DNA of 64,000 nt from JASGKO01 sp049840595 (GCA_049840595.1 JASGKO010000027.1:1-64000), one strand, 5' to 3'. Counted from the first letter of the stretch, positions 30,888 to 40,310 are shown. Notes: generated from the sequence alone by a model not told the origin. Made by a program: numbers and translations.

Positions 30888-31535
30888 TTAGAAACCAGCA
30901 CTTGCCAGTTCCTTATCCAGCTTGGCGAGGAAGTCGTCGAAGGCGCCCTCGTAGGTTTCCTGCCAGTTTTCAGTGCTGCCCATCTGGCCATTGTTCCCGC
31001 CGGTGCCGAGCACGGTGAAGGTGCTGGTATGACCGCCATGGTTCACGGTGAAGCGGGCGGAAATGCGGGCGTCGAAGCCGATCGACCACAGGCCGGGGGT
31101 CGTCCAGGCCCAGAACTCGTCGATCTTTACCTCGGCCGCATTGCCCGAGGTGGCGCTGGTGCCCACGGCGTATCCCCGGCGTGCAAAGGCCTCTTTGACC
31201 AGCTCACGCATTTTTCCAGAGACTGTTTCGCCGGATGGAAGGACCAAGTCCCCCATGGCGTGGCCGTAGCCATTGCGCTGGCGACCCACATACTTGCCGA
31301 GTTCGTCCTTGCTCACCGCATTCACGTTGCCGCTGATAGAGGGCGTGGAGGGCTTATCCGGCCCGTTTTCAAAGTGACGCTCATCAGAGACGGGGCGCAA
31401 AAACACGCTTCCTTTAGTAGAGGCCATCGCGCCGGTCTTCACGCTCAAAGCGACCGTGCGATGTCCCAAAACGCAGCCAGAAAGAGAGAAAAGGCTCGCG
31501 ACCAGTGGAATGAGCAAAAGTGCGGATTTTTTCAT
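30888..31535 (-). CDS. Lipoprotein of unknown function (YajG-like)
   Basis: MKKSALLLIPLVASLFSLSGC is a lipoprotein signal (lipobox LSGC, Cys about residue 21). The following domain, with GSVFLRPVSDER, VSGKMRELVKEAFARRGYAV and VKIDEFWAWTTPG, resembles the YajG-type periplasmic lipoprotein fold. Length is 215 residues. It lies 40 bases upstream of another lipoprotein gene on the same strand. No enzymatic motif is seen. Confidence 0.65.
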   Translation of the reverse strand: MKKSALLLIPLVASLFSLSGCVLGHRTVALSVKTGAMASTKGSVFLRPVSDERHFENGPDKPSTPSISGNVNAVSKDELGKYVGRQRNGYGHAMGDLVLPSGETVSGKMRELVKEAFARRGYAVGTSATSGNAAEVKIDEFWAWTTPGLWSIGFDARISARFTVNHGGHTSTFTVLGTGGNNGQMGSTENWQETYEGAFDDFLAKLDKELASAGF

Positions 31536-31575
31536 AAATTGAATGGGTTACAGCAGGCTTCCTGGTTGGCGATTT

Positions 31576-32280
31576 TTATGGTTTTGGATCGCTGGGACTG
31601 GAGTCATCACTCTTCGGGACGACAAAAGTGATTTTGGGGACGGGCATGGCAAGGAACGTCTTGCGATGGCCATCTCTCTTTGCTTGCAGATAGGCCACTC
31701 CGAGAGATTTTTCGACCGAGCCGTCCGAATTCGCCAGATGATAAGCGGAACTTGGAATTCGTTCGGCATACTGAAAGGACTTTGTGCCCCGGCCGTCGGT
31801 CTGATTCATGATGTGGAAGATATTGAATTCAATGGTTCCGTGGCTCTGGGGCACCGCCAATAGCGAATCGACGTCATAGCCGGCGTTGTTTGGATCCTTG
31901 TAAGATTGTGCACCACCTAATCCGCTTGCCATCGCAGCCAATCCCTCTGCCTGCACTGCGGGAGAAGGGGCATCTGGAAAGTATCGCAAGGCCAGCATTT
32001 GGGTCCAATGCTCTGGGGTTTCCCCGTCCCGATAGTATTCGACCAAGGCCATCTTACTGGAAACCGCTGAATAGCTGGCGCGGTAGGTTTCGCTGCGATA
32101 AGCGAGGGTTTGAGGCGCTTTGATCTCCGGGAGCAGGCCAAGATGAGATTCTTTAGCCGGTTTTGGGATCGCCACGCATCCAGAGAGTAGAATTGGAAGC
32201 AGCAGGAAAAAATGGAACGTTTTTTTCAAAAGCACTTTGTGCCATTGCCATACGACTAACTTATCCCCGGTGACCTTCAT
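31576..32280 (-). CDS. Lipoprotein of unknown function
   Basis: The signal sequence is KKTFHFFLLLPILLSGC (lipobox LSGC). The mature part includes GLLPEIKAPQTLAYRSETYRA, PEHWTQMLALRYFPD and GTIEFNIFHIMNQTDGRGTKSFQYAERI, a soluble domain without known motifs. The start is ambiguous: ATG at 32280 (MKVTGDKLV) or GTG at 32235, which would place the hydrophobic segment right at the N-terminus. A longer reading to 32442 is less likely. It is probably co-transcribed with the next lipoprotein gene, 40 bases downstream. Confidence 0.6.
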   Translation of the reverse strand: MKVTGDKLVVWQWHKVLLKKTFHFFLLLPILLSGCVAIPKPAKESHLGLLPEIKAPQTLAYRSETYRASYSAVSSKMALVEYYRDGETPEHWTQMLALRYFPDAPSPAVQAEGLAAMASGLGGAQSYKDPNNAGYDVDSLLAVPQSHGTIEFNIFHIMNQTDGRGTKSFQYAERIPSSAYHLANSDGSVEKSLGVAYLQAKRDGHRKTFLAMPVPKITFVVPKSDDSSPSDPKP

Positions 32281-32453
32281 TCCCGGCGGATTGAAAAGGA
32301 TCGGTAAAATGAGGTCAATAGTGAACATAAAATATTCACTTTGGCGTCTCGCCAACTTCTCGCCAGGGTCAGGGGTCGAACAGCTTTTCATCTTTCTAGT
32401 TGAATTTCTGGCCGGGCGGCTTACGTTCGTGACCCTTTTCACCTGAAACCTGT

Positions 32454-33416
32454 ATGCCGCGTCCCGAATTAAAGATTTTCTCTGGTAGCGCTCATCGCGA
32501 GCTGGCCCAGCGTATTGCTGATTATGTCGGCGTGCCGCTTGGCGACGCGACCGTTAGCTCGTTTCCCGACGGTGAAACGATGGTGAAAATCAATGAAAAC
32601 GTGCGCGGTTGCGACATTTTCATCGTTCAGCCGACCTGCCCGCCGAGCAATCAGAACATCATGGAGCTGTTGATCATGGTGGACGCCGCCCGGCGCGCGA
32701 GCGCGAAGCGGATCACGGCGATCATGCCTTTCTTTGGCTACGCCCGCCAGGATCGCAAGGACCAGCCCCGGGTGCCGATCACGGCCAAGCTGGTGGCGAA
32801 TTTGCTCACGGCGGCCGGGGTTAACCGCGTGTTGACCATGGACTTGCACGCGCAGCAGGTGGCCGGGTTCTTCGATATCCCGGTGGACCATCTCTATGCC
32901 TCCCCGGTGCTGATCAAGTATCTCCGCAGCCGGAATCTGGAAAATCTCGTGGTGGTTTCCCCCGATGTGGGTGGGATCAAGATGGCCTCGGCCTATTCGC
33001 AGGCCCTCGGCGTGGAACTCGCGATCGTGGCCAAGCGCCGCAAGAGCGCGACGGAAATCGAGGCGCTCTACGTGATCGGCGATGTGGCCGGTAAAACGGT
33101 GTTGCTGGTGGACGATCTCACCGAGACCGCCGGGACGCTGACCAGCGCGACCAAGATTTTGAAGAAGCATGGCGCGGGCGACATTTACGCCGGGGTTTCG
33201 CATGCGGTGCTTTCCGACCTCGCGATCGAGCGGCTCAAGAAATCGGAAATCAAAGAGCTTATTACGACAAACAGTGTGCCGGTCCGTTCCGGTGATGGCT
33301 ACAACATCCAGGTGTTGTGCATCGCGGAGCTGATGGGCGAAGGTATCAAACGCATCCATAATGATGAATCCGTGAGCTCGTTGTTCGAGATCAACGGGCC
33401 CAAAGAGAAAGTATAA
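32454..33416 (+). CDS. prs: Ribose-phosphate pyrophosphokinase
   Basis: It makes PRPP from ribose 5-phosphate and ATP, for nucleotides, His and Trp. MPRPELKIFSGSAHRELAQRIADYVGV is followed by SFPDGETMVKINENVRG, the flexible-loop region FGYARQDRKDQPR, and LLVDDLTETAGTL, which is the PRPP-binding motif. Length is 320 residues, in one frame. It leads the prs-rplY-pth-rpsF-ssb run, and rplY starts 6 bases after it. Confidence 0.97.
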   Translation: MPRPELKIFSGSAHRELAQRIADYVGVPLGDATVSSFPDGETMVKINENVRGCDIFIVQPTCPPSNQNIMELLIMVDAARRASAKRITAIMPFFGYARQDRKDQPRVPITAKLVANLLTAAGVNRVLTMDLHAQQVAGFFDIPVDHLYASPVLIKYLRSRNLENLVVVSPDVGGIKMASAYSQALGVELAIVAKRRKSATEIEALYVIGDVAGKTVLLVDDLTETAGTLTSATKILKKHGAGDIYAGVSHAVLSDLAIERLKKSEIKELITTNSVPVRSGDGYNIQVLCIAELMGEGIKRIHNDESVSSLFEINGPKEKV

Positions 33417-33422
33417 CCAACC

Positions 33423-34085
33423 ATGGCCAAACAAGTAAAACTGACGGCGCAGACTCGTCCCTCGATCGGGCGTTCCGCGGTAAAAAAACTGAAGCAAACC
33501 GGAATCGTTCCCGCGGTGATCTACGGCGGTAAAGAGCAGCCCCAGGCCCTCCAGGTCGTGGAGCGCGAGATCGCCACGCTGCTGAGCCATGCTCGCGGTG
33601 AAAACATCCTCGTGGACCTCGAAATCAACGACAACGGCAAGACCCAGAGCCGCATGGCTCTGATCCAGGAAGTCCAGCACGCCGCGATCGGTGGCCGCGT
33701 CCTCCATGTCGATTTCCATGCCGTGAGCCAGAACGAGAAGCTCACCGCTTCCATCCCGGTCGAAGCCACCGGCGAAGCCAATGGTGTGAAGAATTTCGGC
33801 GGCCTGCTCGAGCAGAGCCTCCGCTCGCTCGAAGTGTCCTGCCTGCCGCAGGACCTGCCCGAGCTCATCACCGTGGACGTCTCCGCCCTGAACGTCGGCG
33901 ACTCGCTGCATGTGAAGGATATCGCCCTCCCGGCCGGTGTGACCGCGGTGGATGATGCCGAGCTCACCGTGTTCCTCGTAGCCGCGCCGACCGTGGCCGT
34001 CGAGACCCCGGCCGAGAACGCTCCGACCGCTCCCGAAGTGATCAAGGAGAAGAAGCCGGAAGCGGCTGCTCCTGAGAAGAAGTAA
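33423..34085 (+). CDS. rplY: 50S ribosomal protein bL25 (CTC/TL5 type)
   Basis: It binds 5S rRNA in the large subunit. The N-terminal L25 domain reads LTAQTRPSIGRSAVKKLKQTGIVPAVIYGG. The beta-barrel TL5 domain follows (VSCLPQDLPELITVDVSALNVGDSLHVKDI). A Glu/Lys/Ala-rich tail (EVIKEKKPEAAAPEKK) ends the 220-residue protein. It sits between prs and pth, an order shared by many bacteria. Confidence 0.96.
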   Translation: MAKQVKLTAQTRPSIGRSAVKKLKQTGIVPAVIYGGKEQPQALQVVEREIATLLSHARGENILVDLEINDNGKTQSRMALIQEVQHAAIGGRVLHVDFHAVSQNEKLTASIPVEATGEANGVKNFGGLLEQSLRSLEVSCLPQDLPELITVDVSALNVGDSLHVKDIALPAGVTAVDDAELTVFLVAAPTVAVETPAENAPTAPEVIKEKKPEAAAPEKK

Positions 34086-34115
34086 TCCACCTTCGCCATT
34101 GCCACCCCGTCTCCA

Positions 34116-34661
34116 GTGCAACTGCTCGTGGGCCTTGGAAATCCTGGCCGCGAGTATGCACGCACCCGCCACAACGCCGGTTTTATGATCCTGGATCGAC
34201 TGGCAGCGGCAAGCGGGGTGGCGTTTCGCTCCGAAAAGAAGTGGGACTCGGAAGTCGCGGAGGCGGCGGGGCTCAAGCTCTGCAAGCCGATGCGCTTCAT
34301 GAACCTGAGCGGCGGTCCGGTTCGCGCCATGTGCGATTTTTACAAGATCGCGCCGGAACACGTGCTCGTGGCCTACGACGACGTCGCGCTCCCGCTGGGC
34401 AAGCTCCGGCTGCGCCCGGGCGGTTCGGCCGGCGGCCATAACGGCCTCCGCTCAATCATTGATCACCTCGGCACGGATGCGGTGCCGAGGCTGCGGATCG
34501 GGATCGGCGCGGCGCAGGGGTCCACCCTGGTGGGCCATGTGCTGGGCCGCTTTTCCAGCGACGAGGAGGCTGCTCTCGACAGCGCCTTGCAGCGAGCCAT
34601 GGAAGCCATCTCCTGCGTGCGGGAGCAAGGCTACGAAGTGGCGATGAATCAATTCAATTAA
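34116..34661 (+). CDS. pth: Peptidyl-tRNA hydrolase
   Basis: It frees tRNAs from stalled peptidyl-tRNA. QLLVGLGNPGREYARTRHNAGFMILD holds the catalytic His. The motifs KPMRFMNLSGGPV and LVAYDDVALPLGKLRLRPGGSAGGHNGLRSI are the substrate-binding stretches, with the Asp of YDDV. Length is 181 residues. It starts with GTG at 34116, 30 bases after rplY. Confidence 0.97.
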   Translation: MQLLVGLGNPGREYARTRHNAGFMILDRLAAASGVAFRSEKKWDSEVAEAAGLKLCKPMRFMNLSGGPVRAMCDFYKIAPEHVLVAYDDVALPLGKLRLRPGGSAGGHNGLRSIIDHLGTDAVPRLRIGIGAAQGSTLVGHVLGRFSSDEEAALDSALQRAMEAISCVREQGYEVAMNQFN

Positions 34662-34690
34662 CCAAACGACCAAACCAACCAACCCAAATT

Positions 34691-34996
34691 ATGAAAAACC
34701 GATACGAAGCCCTGCTCGTGCTGAACACCAAGGGCAGTGAAGACGGCGCCAAGGAAATCATTGAGCGTCTCGAAGGCGAATTCAAAAAGGAAGGCGCTGC
34801 TGTCGAGCAGATCCAGCGTCTCGAAAACAAGAACTTCAGCTACGCGGCGGGCGAACTCTCCAGCGGCTATTTCGTGAACTTCATCTTCTCGGGCGAAGCC
34901 TCGCTGATCGACAAGCTCCGCGGCAAGTTCAAGCTCGATAACGACGTTTACCGCCAGCACTACCAGAAACTGGCTGCGAAGCAGGCGGCCAAATAA
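34691..34996 (+). CDS. rpsF: 30S ribosomal protein bS6
   Basis: It is a small-subunit protein that pairs with S18. MKNRYEALLVLNTKGSED is the typical start, and the protein has the ferredoxin-like alternation of strands and helices (ENKNFSYAAGELSSGYFVNFIF). Length is 101 residues. It is followed 41 bases later by ssb, the classical rpsF-ssb arrangement. rpsR and rplI do not follow in this window. Confidence 0.95.
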   Translation: MKNRYEALLVLNTKGSEDGAKEIIERLEGEFKKEGAAVEQIQRLENKNFSYAAGELSSGYFVNFIFSGEASLIDKLRGKFKLDNDVYRQHYQKLAAKQAAK

Positions 34997-35037
34997 TTTG
35001 GTTGGAATAAGACGTTTCCGCCGCCTACTCTGCGCCG

Positions 35038-35574
35038 ATGGCCAGCTACAATAAAGTTCTCCTGATGGGAAACCTTACCCGGGATCCCGACGTTCGCTAC
35101 ACCCCGAAGGGCATGGCCGTGGCCGATATCGGCCTCGCAGTCAATCGCTACTATACTGCCGACAACGGGGAGAAACGCGAGGAGACCACCTTTGTGGACG
35201 TCACCCTCTGGGGCCGCCAGGCCGAGGTGGCTGGCCAGTATCTCAAAAAAGGCCGCCCGGTCTTGATCGAAGGACGTCTCCAGATGGATACGTGGGACGA
35301 CAAGCAGACCGGCCAGAAGCGCAGCAAGCTCAAGGTCGTCGGCGAAACCATGCAGCTCATCGGCACGCCCGGTGGCCGTGGGGGCGATGACGAGGGCGGC
35401 GGCGGTGGTGGTGGCTATAGCGGTGGCGGTGGAAGCAGCGGAGGTGGCGGTGGCGGCTACGAGCAACGCGAACAGCGGGAGTATCGCCCGTCCTCACGCC
35501 CCGCTCCCAAAGGCCCGCCGAAGCCTCCAGCCGATCCCGATCTGGAGCCCGAGGAAGACGACATTCCGTTCTAA
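35038..35574 (+). CDS. ssb: Single-stranded DNA-binding protein
   Basis: The OB-fold starts MASYNKVLLMGNLTRDPDVRYTP, with the core VTLWGRQAEVAGQYLKKGRPV. A Gly-rich linker (about residues 115-150) precedes the acidic C-terminal tip EPEEDDIPF, which docks partner proteins. Length is 178 residues. It ends the prs-to-ssb run, and a terminator lies just downstream. Confidence 0.97.
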   Translation: MASYNKVLLMGNLTRDPDVRYTPKGMAVADIGLAVNRYYTADNGEKREETTFVDVTLWGRQAEVAGQYLKKGRPVLIEGRLQMDTWDDKQTGQKRSKLKVVGETMQLIGTPGGRGGDDEGGGGGGGYSGGGGSSGGGGGGYEQREQREYRPSSRPAPKGPPKPPADPDLEPEEDDIPF

Positions 35575-35619
35575 GTCGTCCCGGCTCCGAAGACGCCCAG
35601 CGAAAACGATTCCATTTTC

Positions 35620-35662
35620 ATACGCCTGCAGACTTCACGGTTTGCGGGCGTATTTGTTTTTT
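35620..35662 (+). terminator. Rho-independent terminator after ssb
   Basis: Stem 35620-35630 pairs with 35643-35653 (11 bp, one G-U pair) around a 12-base loop and is followed by TTGTTTTTTG. It is 46 bases after the ssb stop codon. Confidence 0.8.
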
Positions 35663-35718
35663 GCGGTGGAGCGAGAAATGCGGTGGGCAGGGCCAGCAAC
35701 TATGCTGAAAAATCCGGC

Positions 35719-36420
35719 CTAATCCTGCAGCGCTTTGCCGGACTGGCTGAGGTCGTTCAGAAGCTTGCGCTCCTCGTCGGTGAGCGGAGTGTGTTTCGTG
35801 ACCGAGCTTTGGAACATTCCTTTTTTCAGCAGAGTTTCCACGCTTTTTCGAAATTCCGGCACCAGGGTGTAAACCGGGGAAAGTTCGGCCACCAAAGTAG
35901 TTTCGTCGGCAGACCGGGTCCACAAGGGGAGGTCGCTGCGGATTCTGGCCACGAGGGCAGAGAAATTGGTTTTCTGGGCCTGGAGCGCGAAGGGGCTGCC
36001 GGTGATTTGGTCGGAGGAATAATCGTAGATAAACTGCAACTGATTGCGGCCGGGATGCAGGTCAACCCAGGCATTGAGCACGACGAGGGCCGACTGCTGT
36101 TCGCCCGGTTTGAGCGTGAACAGATTTTGCGGATCGATCGCATGCTCGACGGCGGCTTCGATGAAGCGGTTGGGGCCGAAGGAACTGCCATCGAGCGAGC
36201 ATTTGAGGTAATCGACATTTACCCCCTTGGGCTGCGCATCGTGATTGGAAAAGGTGCAAACGATCAGGATGGGTTCGCCTTGAAGAACGCTGGACTGAAC
36301 CGCCCTGGTTTCCAGGACCAACCCGCTCTCGCCCGCGTAGAGCGGTGCTGACATGAGGAGGAGTGCGGCGAGAGAAGCGAGCGGCCGGAGGAAAGCGTTG
36401 GGGGAGAGCGCGGGGTTCAT
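35719..36420 (-). CDS. Secreted protein of unknown function
   Basis: The signal peptide is in MNPALSPNAFLRPLASLAALLLMSAPLYAG. The mature part shows beta-rich stretches (LVLETRAVQSSVLQGEPILIVCTFSN, LVVLNAWVDLHPGRNQL) and a charged helical end (LTDEERKLLNDLSQSGK). Length is 233 residues from the ATG at 36420, chosen because it starts the signal peptide. An Ig-like fold is possible but not established. The gene is convergent with ssb. Confidence 0.65.
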   Translation of the reverse strand: MNPALSPNAFLRPLASLAALLLMSAPLYAGESGLVLETRAVQSSVLQGEPILIVCTFSNHDAQPKGVNVDYLKCSLDGSSFGPNRFIEAAVEHAIDPQNLFTLKPGEQQSALVVLNAWVDLHPGRNQLQFIYDYSSDQITGSPFALQAQKTNFSALVARIRSDLPLWTRSADETTLVAELSPVYTLVPEFRKSVETLLKKGMFQSSVTKHTPLTDEERKLLNDLSQSGKALQD

Positions 36421-36935
36421 CACGGGATTGTCGCACAGATTGGGGGAAAGCCTCAGCGGTCTTTGCGTGGCAGAGTAAATACAGCGGTCTGGGCCAGCGG
36501 GCACGCGAATTTCAGTTCACGTCCGAAGGCGTGTAATTGGCTGCGCGCTGGAGCGAGACAGGTCTCGCGTGGAGAAAGCGGTAACGTGTCGCCGCAATCC
36601 AAGGGCGCAGGGACAATGCACGTTTTCATTCCGAAAATGCCACCCCGAGCGAAGCCGAGTGGACCCACATTTTTCGGCACTGGGGAAGCGACGCGACTTC
36701 TTAAGAGACTGTGACGCGTGGTTGAAATCGCTTCAGCGATTACTTGCGAGAATCGCCACGGAGGAGGGCAAATCTCTTTGACGGTGAATGAAAGCCTCGC
36801 GGGCTGAAGATGATTGCGAATTTGACGGCCAGGGATTGCGATCATCTTCAAGATGGAAAGCCGCCCTGCTGGTGCGGTTTCCATTGATCCGTCGCCAAAC
36901 CAACGGCTGGCGAGGCGGATTGGTGCGGCTGTGAA
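36421..36935. other. Gene-free stretch with one dispersed repeat
   Basis: No gene with a credible start, length and codon pattern is seen on either strand. The stretch holds the repeat at 36547-36608 (see below), a CACCCCGAGCGAAGCCGAG segment, and the near-inverted pair GAAGATGATTGCGA / TTGCGATCATCTTC (36806-36850). The open frames here are short and Arg-rich. Confidence 0.5.
36547..36608. repeat. Dispersed repeat, copy 1 (inverted partner 60545-60600)
   Basis: It contains CGAGACAGGTCTCG, then AGAAAGCGG and CGTGTCGCCGC, then CCAAGGGCGC. The reverse complement of 60545-60600 matches it at about 50 of 56 bases by eye. Both copies sit in gaps between genes. Confidence 0.75.
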
Positions 36936-37175
36936 TCAGCCGGGAAACTGGACTTCGAAACAGGTGCCGGCGTCGCCAGCCTGGGTGCCGGGGCGGGGCT
37001 CCAGCGAGAGCGAGTGATAGGCTTGTTCCAACGCGATCGGGTTGTTGCGCAGCTCGGGAAAGACGTTCAGCATCCGTTGCTTGATCCACTTCTTCGCCAT
37101 CTTCTGGTCGAGCGGGTGGAGCTTTTCTTCGCGATGCCAGGCACGTGAGATGAATCCAATTAATCCGGTTTTCAT
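36936..37175 (-). CDS. Small protein of unknown function, 79 residues
   Basis: MKTGLIGFISRAWHREEKLHPLD is followed by MAKKWIKQRMLNVFPELRNNPIALEQAYHSL and a Pro/Gly-rich end (LEPRPGTQAGDAGTC). The amphipathic helical middle and consistent codon use suggest a real gene. No family is recognised. The start at 37175 is preferred to the ATG at 37202, which would add only a few residues. It lies between two gene-poor stretches. Confidence 0.55.
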   Translation of the reverse strand: MKTGLIGFISRAWHREEKLHPLDQKMAKKWIKQRMLNVFPELRNNPIALEQAYHSLSLEPRPGTQAGDAGTCFEVQFPG

Positions 37176-37384
37176 AGTTTTCTTTGTTTGCAGTAGGAAC
37201 ACCGCCGGGGGGCGTTGGGTTTCAAATTATACGCATTTAAAGACTCCTATGCGGGTCTCAAAGTAGCCGCGAACCCGCATCAATACAAGTCTGAAAGAGA
37301 ATTGTAAGGGGCGTGTAAAAGCGGTGATCGGACGATGAATTTGCACTTTCGGTCGGTGCAAATGGTCACTGAATTCCGGGGACT

Positions 37385-38047
37385 GTGCGTTGGCTGGCCT
37401 ATCGAATCTCGTGTTTCCTTGCGCGCTGCCTGCTCTGGCCCTTCGTGAAAATTCACGTGCTGGAGGCGGCGGCTTCCGCGCGTGCCGGGCGTGGCTCCTG
37501 GTGTCGAATCCACATCAGCCACTTCGATCCGCCGCTGCTCAGCCTGGCGGCCTGCCGGGCGGTGGACTGGATGGCGATGCGGGAATTGTTCGCCAATCGC
37601 TTCTTCGCGACTTGGCTCCGGGCGATCGGGACTTTTCCCGCTGATCGCGGAAAGGCGGATGGGGCGGCGGTGCGCACGACCCTGGAGCGGTTAAAGCAGG
37701 GGCGGGTGGTCGGGATTTTTCCCGAGGGCGGGATTCGCGATGGCGAGCACTCGATCCTGCAAGGCGCGCCGATGAAGCCTGGCGCGCTGCGGCTGGCACA
37801 AATGGCCGGGGTTCCGATTGTCCCGTGTGTGATTCTCGGCAGTGATCGTCTCTACAATCGACGTCGCTGGAATCCGCGCCACCGCGCGCAGGTGTGGATC
37901 GGCTTTGGCTCCGCCCTCGAGGCGAGCGCTGGCCCTGCCGCGCTGGCCGGGGCGCTGCAAGTGCTCACGCGCGAACTGCGCGAAAAGTTCTCGCTCACCG
38001 ATGACGATCTGCCCCAGCCCCCGCAGGCGCGAATGCGCGAGCCATGA
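37385..38047 (+). CDS. PlsC-type 1-acylglycerol-phosphate acyltransferase, with a compensated frame slip
   Basis: It adds an acyl chain to lysophosphatidic acid or a related lipid. ISHFDPPLL (HxxxxD-type block), TFPADRGKADG and GIFPEGGIRDGEHSI (the acyl-acceptor motifs) place it in the family. Just before the catalytic His the frame slips for about 12 codons (about 37475-37510) and returns: another frame gives AWLLVSN, which should join HISHFD. This is most simply one inserted and one missing base. Length is 220 residues. Its stop overlaps the next start by 4 bases, so it forms a unit with the hydrolase. Confidence 0.8.
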   Translation: MRWLAYRISCFLARCLLWPFVKIHVLEAAASARAGRGSWCRIHISHFDPPLLSLAACRAVDWMAMRELFANRFFATWLRAIGTFPADRGKADGAAVRTTLERLKQGRVVGIFPEGGIRDGEHSILQGAPMKPGALRLAQMAGVPIVPCVILGSDRLYNRRRWNPRHRAQVWIGFGSALEASAGPAALAGALQVLTRELREKFSLTDDDLPQPPQARMREP

Positions 38048-39017
38048 AAAAACTGCTCGAATCCAGCGCCGCCGGTTTTCTCGATGCCCTGATGAGCGTC
38101 TCGATGAATGCCGTGCAGTGGCGGCACCGGCTGCATGGCGGCAGTCGTGCCGCATTGGAAAAATACGTGGCCGATTGCGGGCCGCTTTCCCGCGAGCAAT
38201 TTTACGCGGCCCCTACACCCGAGTTGCTTCCCACCTCGAGTGAAAACCAGCTCCACTGGGTGAGCCCGATTACCAGCGGCCTGGTGGAAAACGATCGCGT
38301 GCACGTGGAGCTGTTTCCCTGCGCCCGGGGCTGGAGCGCGCCGACGGTTTTCATGCTGCATGCGCTGATGTCCGCCAGCGATGCCGGTTATCGTCGGTGG
38401 GCGCAGTGCTTCAATGAGCTCTGGCTGGAACGCCGCGTTTATTCACCTGCCCTACCATTACACCCGCACGCCGCCGGGAACGCGCAACGGGGAGCTGGCG
38501 GTGACCTGCGATCTCATCCGCACGGGGCAGGGGTTGCGCCAGGGGGTGGCGGCAGGCGCAGCTCATGACGCTTCTGCGCCAGCGCGGCAGCCGGGAGTTC
38601 GGCCTGTGGGCGACCAGCTACGGGGGCTGGATTCGGGCGCTCCTTTGCTCGGTGGAGCGCGATTTTCGGTTCGCTGCGCTCATGTGCCCGATCGTGAATG
38701 TGGAGCACGCGATCTGGCAGAGCGATGCGTCGTGGAAGCTGCGCCGCGAATTACGAGGCGCGGGCATTGGCCAACCGCTGATCGAGCGGCATTTTCATCT
38801 CAGCTCGCCGTTGCACGGGGCACCCGCCTTTCCGGCGGAGCGGGTGCTGGTCGGAGCGGGGGCGTATGACCACCTCGTGCGGGCCGGGGATGCCCGGGCG
38901 CTCACGGAGGCGTGGCCGGGGAGCGAGCTGCTGCTGATCCGCCAGGGACATTTCGGCTACCGGATGATGCGCGAGGTTTTTGCCCGGCTGCGGGAGCGGG
39001 GCGATTTCATCGGATAA
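38044..39017 (+). CDS. Alpha/beta-hydrolase-fold protein (ABHD18-like), two frameshifts
   Basis: The N-terminal part includes SAAGFLDALMSVSMNAVQWRHRLHGG. The oxyanion region APTVFMLHALMSASDAG follows. After breaks near 38425 and 38560 come HLPYHYTRTPPGTRNGEL and EFGLWATSYGGWIRALL, in which the Ser of TSYGG is the nucleophile. The C-terminal His is in IRQGHFGYRMM. Joined length is about 325 residues. A lipase or esterase role fits its overlap with an acyltransferase gene, but the substrate is unknown. Confidence 0.75.
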
Positions 39018-39076
39018 ATCTGAAAACGTAAAAACATGTTGTGGGGCGGGCGTTCCACGACTACTTTCGGCGTTCC

Positions 39077-40247
39077 ATGTCATTCTGGGAATTGGGCTTA
39101 TCTGAAGATGTAATCCACGGGGTGCAGTCAATGGGCTACGTCGATCCGACGCCTATTCAACTGCGCGCGGCTCCGATTGGACCTGTCCGGCCGCGACCTG
39201 ATCGGCTCCGCGCAAACCGGCACCGGCAAGACGGCGGCCTTTGCGCTGCCCGTCCTCACCCGGCTGCAAAAGCACGGCGCACTGCGCTGCCTCGTGCTCG
39301 AGCCCACCCGCGAGCTCGCGGCCCAGGTGGAGACCGCCTTCCGCGATTACGCCCGCTTCAGCGATCTGGAGATCGGCGTCGTCTATGGTGGCGTCGGCTT
39401 CGGCAAGCAGCGCGAGAGCATCAAGAGTGGCATCGACGTCCTCGTCGCCACTCCCGGACGCCTCCTCGACCTCATGGAGCAAAAGGTCGTCAGTCTCAAT
39501 TCACTCACCATCCTCGTGCTCGACGAAGTGGACCGCATGCTCGACATGGGCTTCATGCCCCAGGTGCGCCGCATCGTGGAAAAGTGCCCGAAGGAACGCC
39601 AGACCCTCTTTTTCTCCGCCACCCTGCCGCCGGAAATCGAAAGCCTCACCAAGTGGGTGCTGCGCGATCCCGAGGTCATCGAGATCGGCGCCCGCCGCTC
39701 GCCCGCCGAGACCGTCAATCATGCGCTTTATCCGGTGGCCCGCGACCAGAAGTTCGACCTGCTGCTCGCGCTCCTGGAAAAAACCAATTTCGACAGCGTG
39801 CTCGTCTTCAGCCGTACCAAGGACGGCGCGGACCGCATCACCGCCAAGCTCAAGGAGGCGAACCACTCCGTCGCCGTGCTCCACTCCAACCGCACGCAAA
39901 ACGAGCGGATGGATGCGCTCGATGGCTTCAAGCGCGGCAAGTATGAGGTGATGGTCGCCACCGATATCGCCTCGCGCGGGATCGACATCGCGGGCGTCTC
40001 GCACGTGATCAACTACGATGTGCCGCAGCATGCCGAGGATTACGTGCACCGCATCGGCCGCACCGGTCGCGCGCAAACGGTGGGCGACGCTTTTACCCTC
40101 ATGACTGGTGAGGACGTCGATGAGGTGAACAAGATCGAGCATTTCATCGGGCAGAAAATCGCGCGGCTCAAGCTGGACGGCTTCAACTACCTCTACACCG
40201 CGCTCTTCAACGACGCCCCCGCCGCCCGCCGCCGCAAGCGCCGGTAG
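39077..40247 (+). CDS. DEAD-box RNA helicase (RhlE-like), one frameshift near the start
   Basis: The Q motif is in SFWELGLSEDVIHGVQSMGYVDPTPIQ. A break near 39168 separates it from motif I (SAQTGTGKT). Motif II is VLDEVDRMLDMGF, written DEVD rather than DEAD, and motif III is FFSATLP. HRIGRTGRA is motif VI and VMVATDIASRGID is motif V. The basic tail (AARRRKRR) helps bind RNA. Joined length is about 389 residues. It unwinds RNA duplexes, probably in ribosome assembly or mRNA turnover. The variant DEVD motif is known in the family. Confidence 0.9.
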
Positions 40248-40310
40248 GGTGGTGATCGGTCGCACTTTTCCTGGCCATGCTTGCGACGGTCATAGACCGC
40301 CGCTACAGGG

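Noticed and set aside
32469..34439. 656-residue minus-strand frame over prs and rplY
   Set aside because: Both plus-strand genes are unmistakable; this frame is a mirror effect.
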